Shown piece after piece: positions 1 to 5,176 of a DNA stretch of 7,507 nt; the stretch's first letter is position 1, and each line of letters starts with the position of its first letter. A program made the position numbers and the translations under genes. This stretch comes from Pelotomaculum sp. GTDB taxonomy: Bacteria; Bacillota; Desulfotomaculia; Desulfotomaculales; Pelotomaculaceae. The notes beneath the pieces are model-generated. The model ran no database searches. It was not told the DNA's origin and saw only the letters and a list, made by a program, of their open reading frames with translations. The stretch covers positions 1 to 7,507 of the forward strand of contig JALHFC010000095.1 of the NCBI GenBank assembly GCA_022839445.1, given 5' to 3'.

Positions 1-82
1 ATCCCCCGCTACTATGATTTTAAGGTTAAACCTACCAGACAAATCAAAAATTCCCCTTTATAAAATTTATCCGCGCCCCCAG

Positions 83-255
83 GGAAGCACGGGGACGGTT
101 AATGTGAAAGCATGGAAACAAATGGATACTTTCATCCGTTCTACTGTGTAAAGCATTTTCATGGTTGTTCTCCTGCTTCCCTTTCCTTTGGAAGCACGGG
201 GTTTTACCGTGTAAAGCATTTTCGCGGCTCTTCTTTTGGGATAAGCACGGGGACG
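83..255. repeat. Cluster of degenerate direct repeats downstream of purD
   Basis: AAGCACGGGG occurs at 85-94, 192-201 and 243-252. The first and third extend to AAGCACGGGGACG (85-97 and 243-255), and the first and second share GGAAGCACGGGG. GTGTAAAGCATTTTC occurs at 146-160 and 209-223, with a related GTGAAAGCAT at 104-113. The units alternate, suggesting duplicated or successively inserted short elements. The weak reading frames here are composed of these repeats and no gene is called. The first 80 bases of the window are AT-richer and show nothing I can name. Confidence 0.7.
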
Positions 256-274
256 ACACAAAAGAACCGTCCCC
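249..274. repeat. GGGGACG palindrome just after the purD remnant
   Basis: GGGGACG (249-255) and CGTCCCC (268-274) form a perfect 7-bp stem around a 12-base loop; the minus-strand loop reads GTTCTTTTGTGT. From memory, this closely resembles repeats scattered in clostridial genomes and linked to Y1-type (RAYT) transposases; no transposase is in this window. No T-run follows on the minus strand, so it is a poor terminator candidate. Confidence 0.75.
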
Positions 275-292
275 CTGTGTCACCCTGTGTCA
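273..292. repeat. Perfect 10-bp tandem duplication at the purD stop
   Basis: CCCTGTGTCA occurs twice in direct succession (273-282 and 283-292). On the minus strand the units read TGACACAGGG, and the first three bases of the first unit are the original purD stop codon TGA (290-292). The repeat block therefore starts exactly where the gene ended. Confidence 0.85.
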
Positions 293-379
293 TCTCTCCA
301 GCGCCCGGCGGCCGATGTCCCGGCGGCAGCGCATCCCCTCGAAGCTGATTTTATCTACGGCTGCGTAAGCGGTGTTGAT
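290..379 (-). pseudogene. purD: Out-of-frame 3' remnant of purD
   Basis: Read in the frame whose codons start at 379, the minus strand encodes 29 residues beginning INTAYAAVDKI and ending RRDIGRRALER, then TGA at 290-292. This matches the expected C-terminus of PurD (AYxxVxxI, then CRxDIGxRA, as in E. coli). It directly abuts the point where the upstream purD frame loses homology (codon 363, ending about 381). With the missing segment of about 30 codons restored, the protein would be about 422 residues, the normal length. The segment has no start codon or Shine-Dalgarno of its own and cannot be translated independently. The lost piece must be 3n-1 bases to produce the observed frame change. 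Confidence 0.9.
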
Positions 380-1469
380 AGGCATGGAACACCACCACGT
401 CCCCGGGGACCTGGTCAAGCCCCCTTATTACTTTGCCCTTCTCGTAAGAGCCGGGGTAACCGCCGGATGCAAGGACCACGCACACGCAAGCCTGATCTTT
501 CCACTTAATCTCCACCTTGTCCAGGCGGTTTTCCAAAACAGCTTCGATAATCTCTACCAAATCGGTCTCTAAAAGCATGAGCACCGGCTGCGCCTCCGGG
601 TCACCGAAGCGGGCGTTAAACTCCAGCACCTTCGGCCCCTGCGCGGTCACCATCAGCCCGGCGTAGATAACGCCCCGGTATGTGCATCCCTCGGCGTCCA
701 TAGCGCGGATAATGGGAATAAGAATTTCTTCCATCACTTGGCCGTGCATTTCAGGAGTGTAGACCGGCGCCGGGGCGTAGGCGCCCATACCCCCGGTATT
801 GGGACCTTGATCGTCGTCAAAAGCCCGCTTGTGGTCCTGTGATGAAATCATCGGGACTACGTTAAACCCGTCGGTAAAAGCTAGAATGCTCACTTCCTCA
901 CCTGTCAGGCGCTCCTCAACCACCAGGCGCTCCCCCGCCTTGCCGAAGGCCTTGTCCACCATGATTGATTGCACCGCGTCGAGAGCGGTCTGCCGGTCCT
1001 CAGCCACAATTACCCCCTTGCCGGCAGCCAGGCCTTCCGCCTTAACCACACAGGGAGCTCCAATTTTATCTATATAAGCGCGGGCTTCGGCCGGATCGGT
1101 AAAAACAGCGTACCCGGCGGAGGGGATACCGTGCCTGGCCATGATGTCTTTGGCAAACACCTTGCTGCCCTCAATTTCCGCAGCGGCTCGTGACGGCCCG
1201 AAAATTTTAAGCCCGGCATCTTGAAAAGCGTCCACTATCCCTGCGGTTAGCGGCGCTTCGGGACCCACCAGGGTGAGGTCTATTTTTTTGTTTAGGGCAA
1301 AGGCCAGCAAGCCGGGGATATCTTCCGCGCCGATGTTGACACAAGCAGCGTCACGGGCTATGCCCGCGTTGCCCGGGGCACAGTAAATTTCCCTGACACG
1401 GGGGCTCTTTTTCAGCTTCCAGACCAGTGTATGCTCGCGCCCGCCGCCGCCCACTACCAGCACTTTCAT
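351..1469 (-). CDS. purD: Phosphoribosylamine-glycine ligase PurD, C-terminal domain broken by an internal deletion and frameshift
   Basis: GAR synthetase, an ATP-grasp ligase, joins phosphoribosylamine and glycine with ATP (step 2). The open frame gives 372 residues against the usual 420-430. The N-terminal and ATP-grasp parts look intact: VGGGGREH at 6-13, EGLAAGKGVIV at 145-155, NTGGMGAY at 224-231 and the family signature RFGDPEAQ at 287-294. The C-terminal domain starts normally (GGYPGSYEKGKVI, then GDVVVFHA ending at residue 363), then reads YQHRLRSRR and stops. The usual next segment, with its glycine-rich TxGGRV stretch and TALG motif, is absent. The normal C-terminus resumes at 379 in another frame. 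The Shine-Dalgarno is weak (GGGTG before the ATG at 1467-1469). Function is doubtful because the C-terminal domain is incomplete; an assembly or sequencing error is the alternative. Confidence 0.93.
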   Translation of the reverse strand: MKVLVVGGGGREHTLVWKLKKSPRVREIYCAPGNAGIARDAACVNIGAEDIPGLLAFALNKKIDLTLVGPEAPLTAGIVDAFQDAGLKIFGPSRAAAEIEGSKVFAKDIMARHGIPSAGYAVFTDPAEARAYIDKIGAPCVVKAEGLAAGKGVIVAEDRQTALDAVQSIMVDKAFGKAGERLVVEERLTGEEVSILAFTDGFNVVPMISSQDHKRAFDDDQGPNTGGMGAYAPAPVYTPEMHGQVMEEILIPIIRAMDAEGCTYRGVIYAGLMVTAQGPKVLEFNARFGDPEAQPVLMLLETDLVEIIEAVLENRLDKVEIKWKDQACVCVVLASGGYPGSYEKGKVIRGLDQVPGDVVVFHAYQHRLRSRR

Positions 1470-1517
1470 ACAAACACCCAGTTTCTAAAACCTATTAAAA
1501 ATAAGAATGAGGTTTTT

Positions 1518-1558
1518 GCCCGCTCGACTCACGGGCGGCAGTTCCGTATGGCACCGCC
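1518..1558. repeat. Two overlapping GC-rich inverted repeats upstream of purD
   Basis: GCCCG (1518-1522) pairs with CGGGC (1532-1536), and GGCGG (1534-1538) pairs with CCGCC (1554-1558). The two stems share 1534-1536 and so exclude each other. On the minus strand the last stem is followed by AAAAACC, not by T, so it is not a terminator. The stems are short and the structure is only a suggestion. Confidence 0.4.
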
Positions 1559-1599
1559 AAGAAACCAGGTCCTTCACCTCTTTCTTGATTTGTTTTTAA
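1557..1599. repeat. Copy of the same 43-45 base element, purH-purD gap
   Basis: This shares the core GAAACCAGG, TTCACCTCTTTC and TGTTTTT with 3428-3472. The stem position differs: here CAAGAAA (1558-1564) pairs with TTTCTTG (1581-1587), again with the minus-strand GAGGTGAA stretch in the loop. It occupies the middle of the 190-base gap (1470-1659), which otherwise holds only the GC-rich inverted repeats described separately. Confidence 0.7.
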
Positions 1600-1659
1600 G
1601 CGCAGCTGCCGCTGTCTTGTTTGCAACACTCCCCGTATATTTGTTGATTTTAACAAAAA

Positions 1660-3201
1660 TCAATGCTTAAAATGCCTCATGCCTGTAAACACCATTGCAA
1701 TACCATGCTCGTCGGCAGCCTGGATTGATTCATTATCGCGGATAGAGCCGCCCGGTTGGATAACGGCTGTAATACCCGCCCTAGCTGCTTCATCAATCGT
1801 GTCTCTGAATGGAAAAAAGGCGTCGGAAGCCATCACCGCCCCGCGGCTTTTTTCGCTCGCCTGCTCCAAAGCGATACGGGCTGATCCCACCCGGTTCATC
1901 TGACCGGCGCCTACACCGATCAACCGGCGTCCTCCGGCCACGACAATGGCGTTGGACTTGACGTGTTTGACCACGGTCATGGCAAAAGAAAGCTCTTCTA
2001 TTTCCTCCGCGGTTGGCGCCCTCCTGGTGACCACCTTTATATCAGGCTGTTGGAACACTTCCCGGTCAGCCTCCTGCACTAGTAAACCGCCGTTCACCTT
2101 CCTGATCTCAAAACGGTCGTTTGTCTGCCCGGCAATCTCACCCGTCGCCAGCAGCCTTAAGCCGGATTTGGCTTTTAATATGTCGAGGGCGTCTTCGGCG
2201 TAGCCGGGCGCGATGATAACTTCTAAGAATATTTTAGCCATTTCCTGCGCAGTTGCAGCATCCACTACCCGGTTAAAGGCGACGATTCCCCCGTAAGCCG
2301 AAACCGGATCGGTCTCCAGGGCCTTCCTGTAAGCGTCCGCCGGCCCGCTTGCACAGGCGCAACCGCAGGGGTTGTTGTGCTTGACAATGACCGCCGCGGG
2401 ATCGCTAAATTCCCGCACCAGTTCAAAAGCGGCGTTGGTATCAAGAATGTTGTTGTAAGAGAGCTCTTTGCCCCAAAGCTGCTCCGCATTGCCCGCGCAG
2501 GGTCCCGTCACTGACGGGTCGCGATAAAAGGCGGCTTTTTGGTGGGGGTTCTCTCCATACCGTAAGACTTGCGCCCGTCTTACCGTGATGTTCCAGGTGG
2601 GTGGAAACAGTTCCCCGCCGTCCTCAAGTCCTTCCAGATAAGCAGCAATTGCAGCGTCGTAGGAGGCAGTGTGTGAAAAGGCCTCTAAGGCAAGTGACAA
2701 CCTTAACTTCCTCCCGGCTTTACCTTGGCGGAGAGCGTCAAGCACCCCAGCATAGCGCTCCGGATTCACAATCACGATAACGCTGTTGTAGTTCTTAGCG
2801 GCGGAGCGGACCATCGCGGGGCCACCGATGTCGATGTTTTCAACAGCCAGCGCCACGGTGACGTCCGGCCTGGCGATAGTTTCCCGGAAGGGATAAAGGT
2901 TTACAGCCACCAGGTCGATAGGTGTGATACCATGTTTTTTAAGCTGGACCAGGTGTTCTTCGTTACGCAGGGCCAGGATACCGCCGTGTACGCCGGGGTG
3001 CAGGGTCTTTACCCGCCCGTCCAGGATCTCAGGAAAACCGGTGACGTCGGAAACGTATGTAACAGGCACTCCGGCCTCCTGTAATGCTTGGGCTGTACCG
3101 CCGGTGGAAATAATTTCTACCCCCAGCTCAGAAAGGCCCCGGGCAAATTGAACCACGCCGGTCTTGTCAGAGACACTAATCAGTGCACGTTTAACAGGCA
3201 T
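1660..3201 (-). CDS. purH: Bifunctional AICAR formyltransferase / IMP cyclohydrolase PurH
   Basis: This enzyme catalyses the last two steps to IMP: AICAR is formylated by 10-formyltetrahydrofolate to FAICAR, which is then cyclised. The product is 513 residues, nearly the length of B. subtilis PurH (about 512). The N-terminal MGS-like cyclohydrolase domain (about 1-195) shows STGGT at 32-36 and DGRVKTLHP at 61-69. The C-terminal transformylase domain (about 200-513) shows RYGENPHQ at 214-221, the catalytic Lys274-His275 pair in VKHNNPCG (273-280), GAGQMNRVGS at 431-440, ASDAFFPF at 458-465 and the terminal TGMRHFKH. The ATG is preceded by AGGAG (minus strand, 3208-3212) at 6 bases. Both flanks are unusually long for this operon (267 bases from purN, 190 to purD) and each holds one copy of a shared 43-45 base element. 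No defect is seen in the gene. Confidence 0.98.
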   Translation of the reverse strand: MPVKRALISVSDKTGVVQFARGLSELGVEIISTGGTAQALQEAGVPVTYVSDVTGFPEILDGRVKTLHPGVHGGILALRNEEHLVQLKKHGITPIDLVAVNLYPFRETIARPDVTVALAVENIDIGGPAMVRSAAKNYNSVIVIVNPERYAGVLDALRQGKAGRKLRLSLALEAFSHTASYDAAIAAYLEGLEDGGELFPPTWNITVRRAQVLRYGENPHQKAAFYRDPSVTGPCAGNAEQLWGKELSYNNILDTNAAFELVREFSDPAAVIVKHNNPCGCACASGPADAYRKALETDPVSAYGGIVAFNRVVDAATAQEMAKIFLEVIIAPGYAEDALDILKAKSGLRLLATGEIAGQTNDRFEIRKVNGGLLVQEADREVFQQPDIKVVTRRAPTAEEIEELSFAMTVVKHVKSNAIVVAGGRRLIGVGAGQMNRVGSARIALEQASEKSRGAVMASDAFFPFRDTIDEAARAGITAVIQPGGSIRDNESIQAADEHGIAMVFTGMRHFKH

Positions 3202-3207
3202 ATTTAA

Positions 3208-3212
3208 CTCCT
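3208..3212 (-). promoter_or_regulatory. Ribosome binding site of purH
   Basis: AGGAG on the minus strand, 6 bases before ATG at 3199-3201. Its presence shows that purH has its own initiation signal despite the long repeat-bearing gap after purN. Confidence 0.7.
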
Positions 3213-3241
3213 GGTTTCCTGGACCCGATCGACAAACGAGC

Positions 3242-3258
3242 GGGACAAGGGGACAGGT
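3242..3258. repeat. Inverted half-copy of the same palindrome near the purH start
   Basis: GGGACAAGGGGACAGGT reads as the opposite orientation of the repeat family at 3397 and 3477 (reverse complement ACCTGTCCCCTTGTCCC). The second arm is missing. Together with the copy at 3477-3503 it bounds the purN-purH gap with inverted related sequences. Confidence 0.65.
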
Positions 3259-3396
3259 ACAGGTTCAAGGCGGCCTTATTGCTAGCTAAACTACCCGGAA
3301 ATAAGTGTTTAACACCACATGGACAGTTATTTAGCAAAACTCGGTCGCGACTTTTCGCTACATCGGGCAACACAGGATCTATCCCTTGCCTTTTCG

Positions 3397-3425
3397 TAGG
3401 ACAAGGGACATGTCCCCTTGTCCTA
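3397..3425. repeat. Palindromic repeat in the purN-purH gap, perfect 11-bp arms
   Basis: TAGGACAAGGG (3397-3407) and CCCTTGTCCTA (3415-3425) are exact reverse complements around a 7-base loop. A second copy with near-identical core lies at 3477-3503, in the same orientation as judged by the asymmetric centre GGGACxTGTCCCC. No T-run follows on the minus strand (GAAAAGGC follows), so it is not a standard intrinsic terminator. The pattern resembles REP-type intergenic palindromes; the family assignment is inference. Confidence 0.85.
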
Positions 3426-3427
3426 CC

Positions 3428-3472
3428 CCAAAGAAACCAGGATTTTCACCTCTTTCCTGGTATGTTTTTTAA
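3428..3472. repeat. Copy of a 43-45 base element, purN-purH gap
   Basis: This lies between the two palindromes and matches 1557-1599 in the purH-purD gap at about 37 of 45 aligned positions with two single-base gaps. On the minus strand it contains AAAGAGGTGAA, resembling a Shine-Dalgarno. ACCAGGA (3436-3442) and TCCTGGT (3455-3461) form a 7-bp stem that puts this stretch in the loop. No protein-coding gene follows it. Confidence 0.7.
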
Positions 3473-4104
3473 CTGTGGGACAAGGGACCTGTCCCCTTCT
3501 CCCAACTTACTTTCCTGCCGGTGATTTTAAGTTTTCCCCCGGCAAATAGTCTGATGGCCTCGGGGTAGATCCGGTGCTCCTGCTCCAGGATGCGGGCCGA
3601 CAGGGTGTCTGCCGTATCGTCGTCATAAACCGGGACAACCGCCTGGATGATAATGGGGCCGGTGTCCATTCCCTCGTCAACAAAATGCACTGTACAGCCG
3701 CTATACTTTACCCCGTGCTTCCAGGCCTGCTCTTGTCCGTGCAACCCGGGAAAGGAGGGCAGGAGCGCGGGGTGGATGTTAATGATCTTGTTCCAAAAAG
3801 CATCGAGCATTACTTTGCCGACCATCCTCATGTACCCGGCCAGACAGACCAGCCCGGTCCCGTACCGCTGCAGCAAAGCCACTATGGCCTTTTCATATTC
3901 CTCCTTCGATGAAAAAGCCTCCGGGTCTACAAACTCGGCCGGTATGCCGGCCCGGCGCGCTCTTTCCAGGGCGAAAGCGCCTTCATTGTCGCTGATTACC
4001 ACGGCAACTTCCGCCTCAATTTTGCCGGTAGCGGCCGCATCCATGATGGCCTGCAAGTTGGAGCCCCGTCCGGAGGCCAGGACACCTAATCGCAATTTAC
4101 CCAC
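3469..4104 (-). CDS. purN: Phosphoribosylglycinamide formyltransferase PurN, with a repeat-encoded C-terminal tail
   Basis: This enzyme transfers a formyl group from 10-formyltetrahydrofolate to GAR, giving FGAR (step 3). The product is 211 residues. The phosphate-binding loop GRGSNLQA is at 12-19. The catalytic triad expected from E. coli PurN is present: N109 and H111 in INIHPALLPSFPG, and D147 in DEGMDTGPI. The start is GTG at 4102-4104, with GGGGAGGG at 4111-4118 six bases upstream; an ATG one register earlier (4104-4106) is out of frame. Seen directly: the last residues EKGTGPLSHS (202-211) are encoded by a palindromic repeat (3477-3503) and the few bases after it. The conserved protein appears to end near KITGRKVSW. 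The tail is inferred to result from repeat insertion that removed the original stop; the catalytic core is intact, so activity is expected. Confidence 0.97.
   Translation of the reverse strand: MGKLRLGVLASGRGSNLQAIMDAAATGKIEAEVAVVISDNEGAFALERARRAGIPAEFVDPEAFSSKEEYEKAIVALLQRYGTGLVCLAGYMRMVGKVMLDAFWNKIINIHPALLPSFPGLHGQEQAWKHGVKYSGCTVHFVDEGMDTGPIIIQAVVPVYDDDTADTLSARILEQEHRIYPEAIRLFAGGKLKITGRKVSWEKGTGPLSHS
3477..3503. repeat. Second palindromic repeat copy, overlapping the end of purN
   Basis: GGGACAAGGG (3477-3486) and CCCTTCTCCC (3494-3503) form a 10-bp stem with one C-C mismatch around a 7-base loop ACCTGTC. It shares GGGACAAGGGACxTGTCCCCTT with the copy at 3397-3425. The whole repeat is inside the purN reading frame, where it encodes part of the C-terminal tail. 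Confidence 0.85.
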
Positions 4105-4110
4105 ATTTTT

Positions 4111-4118
4111 CCCTCCCC
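4111..4118 (-). promoter_or_regulatory. Ribosome binding site deciding the GTG start of purN
   Basis: GGGGAGGG on the minus strand lies 6 bases before GTG at 4102-4104. An overlapping ATG at 4104-4106 is in a different frame and leads to WVNC, not the conserved PurN start. The GTG frame gives MGKLRLGVLASGRGSN, so GTG is the real initiator. Confidence 0.8.
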
Positions 4119-4126
4119 TTGGGAAT

Positions 4127-5137
4127 TTATATGTAATTTACACCACTCGTACCTTCTACCACTTCACCGATGAGATAGCTTTTTTCACCCCTTGCCGACA
4201 GGTCATCCATAACCGCTCCGGCCTGTTCGCCCGCGACCACCGCCACCAGGCCGATACCCATGTTGAAGGTACGCAGCATTTCCTGATCCGCCACTTTGCC
4301 CGCCTCTTTGATCAAATTAAACACAGGGGGCGCCGGCCATGTCCCCAACCCGACCGTAACCCCCACGCCGGTGGGCAGCACGCGCGGAATATTCCCCGTT
4401 AGGCCGCCTCCGGTGATGTGGGCCAGCCCTTTTATATCAAAACGCTCCAGTAAAGGCATTATTGCTTTAACGTAAATCCGGGTAGGAGCAAGCAACTCCA
4501 CGCCGAGGGTACATCCCAAGCCTTCCAAAAAAGTGTCCATGCTATAACCGGCAACATCCAGTAGGGCTTTGCGCACTAGGGAATAACCGTTGCTATGCAG
4601 CCCTGACGAAGGTAGGCCGACAAGCTTGTCGCCCGGAACAATCCTGCGCCCGTCGATAATTTTATTGCGATCCACCACACCCACGGCAAAACCGGCCAGG
4701 TCGTACTCGTCCGGGCCGTAAAAGCCGGGCATTTCCGCAGTCTCCCCACCTATTAGCGCACATCCGGCCTGGCGGCAGCCTTCAGCCACGCCGCCCACGA
4801 TGGCGGCTACCTTTTCCGGAACAAGCCTGCCCACCGCCAGGTAATCCAGGAAAAAAAGGGGCTCGGCCCCCTGGACCAGAATATCGTTCACACACATGGC
4901 CACCGCGTCAATACCTACAGTATCGTGGCGGTCCATCAGCATCGCCACCCGGAGCTTAGTGCCTACCCCATCTGTGCCGGCCACCAGCACGAAACCGCCG
5001 ATATCGGCCAGCGCCTCCGGCCGGAAGGTGCTCCGCACGGCTTCACGCATCAGGCGCACCGCTTCTTCCCCGGCGTCTATGTCCACACCGGCGTCCGCGT
5101 AGGTCAAACCCTTTCCGGAAATATTATTTTCATTCAT
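4127..5137 (-). CDS. purM: Phosphoribosylformylglycinamidine cyclo-ligase PurM (AIR synthetase)
   Basis: This enzyme closes the imidazole ring: FGAM plus ATP gives AIR, ADP and phosphate (step 5). The product is 336 residues, close to the usual 340-350. Family motifs appear in order: TDGVGTKL at 55-62, MCVNDI at 81-86 with GAEPLFFLDY at 90-99, GGETAEMPG at 130-138, SSGLHSNGYS at 177-186, HITGGGLTGNIPR at 240-252 and FNMGIGL at 291-297. The ATG at 5135-5137 is preceded by GGGGG at 5147-5151 on the minus strand, 9 bases away, which supports this start. It follows purF after 39 bases and precedes purN by 22 bases, so it is surely co-transcribed with them. The product AIR goes to AIR carboxylation enzymes (PurE/PurK) that are not encoded in this window. 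Confidence 0.98.
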   Translation of the reverse strand: MNENNISGKGLTYADAGVDIDAGEEAVRLMREAVRSTFRPEALADIGGFVLVAGTDGVGTKLRVAMLMDRHDTVGIDAVAMCVNDILVQGAEPLFFLDYLAVGRLVPEKVAAIVGGVAEGCRQAGCALIGGETAEMPGFYGPDEYDLAGFAVGVVDRNKIIDGRRIVPGDKLVGLPSSGLHSNGYSLVRKALLDVAGYSMDTFLEGLGCTLGVELLAPTRIYVKAIMPLLERFDIKGLAHITGGGLTGNIPRVLPTGVGVTVGLGTWPAPPVFNLIKEAGKVADQEMLRTFNMGIGLVAVVAGEQAGAVMDDLSARGEKSYLIGEVVEGTSGVNYI

Positions 5138-5176
5138 TAAATTTAACCCCCAGGCAATAATTAGGGCTCCCGCCGT

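Noticed and set aside
249..274. Palindrome after purD as the operon terminator
   Set aside because: The stem is followed on the minus strand by GTGCTTATCCC rather than a T-run, and it belongs to the repeat cluster.
44..283. 79-residue minus-strand frame (GTG start) after purD, and a 64-residue frame at 67-261
   Set aside because: Both are made of the repeats in this region, have no recognisable domain, and their apparent internal similarity (KMLYTV twice) is just the DNA repeat at 146-160 and 209-223.
203..294. Short minus-strand frame whose ATG overlaps the ancestral purD TGA (ATGA overlap)
   Set aside because: The start lies in the tandem repeat, the product would be about 29 residues of repeat-derived sequence, and no Shine-Dalgarno is evident.
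1470..1659. ZTP (pfl) or purine riboswitch in the purH-purD gap
   Set aside because: Some GC-rich pieces recall the pfl core, but the conserved CCGCCTGGGCA-type segment and pseudoknot partners are not present, and no purine aptamer loops were recognised.
1644..1663. 8-bp inverted repeat TTGATTTT/AAAATCAA overlapping the purH stop
   Set aside because: It is almost entirely A/T with a 4-base loop and no following T-run on the minus strand, so it is neither a convincing terminator nor clearly more than chance in an AT-rich stretch.
2725..3084. 119-residue plus-strand frame inside purH, and the 251-residue plus-strand frame at 3647-4402
   Set aside because: Both lie opposite clearly conserved purH, purN and purM coding sequence and show no protein family features; they are antisense shadows of GC-rich genes.
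3191..3373. 60-residue minus-strand frame in the purN-purH gap
   Set aside because: It overlaps the start of purH, crosses a palindrome half-copy and has no family features.
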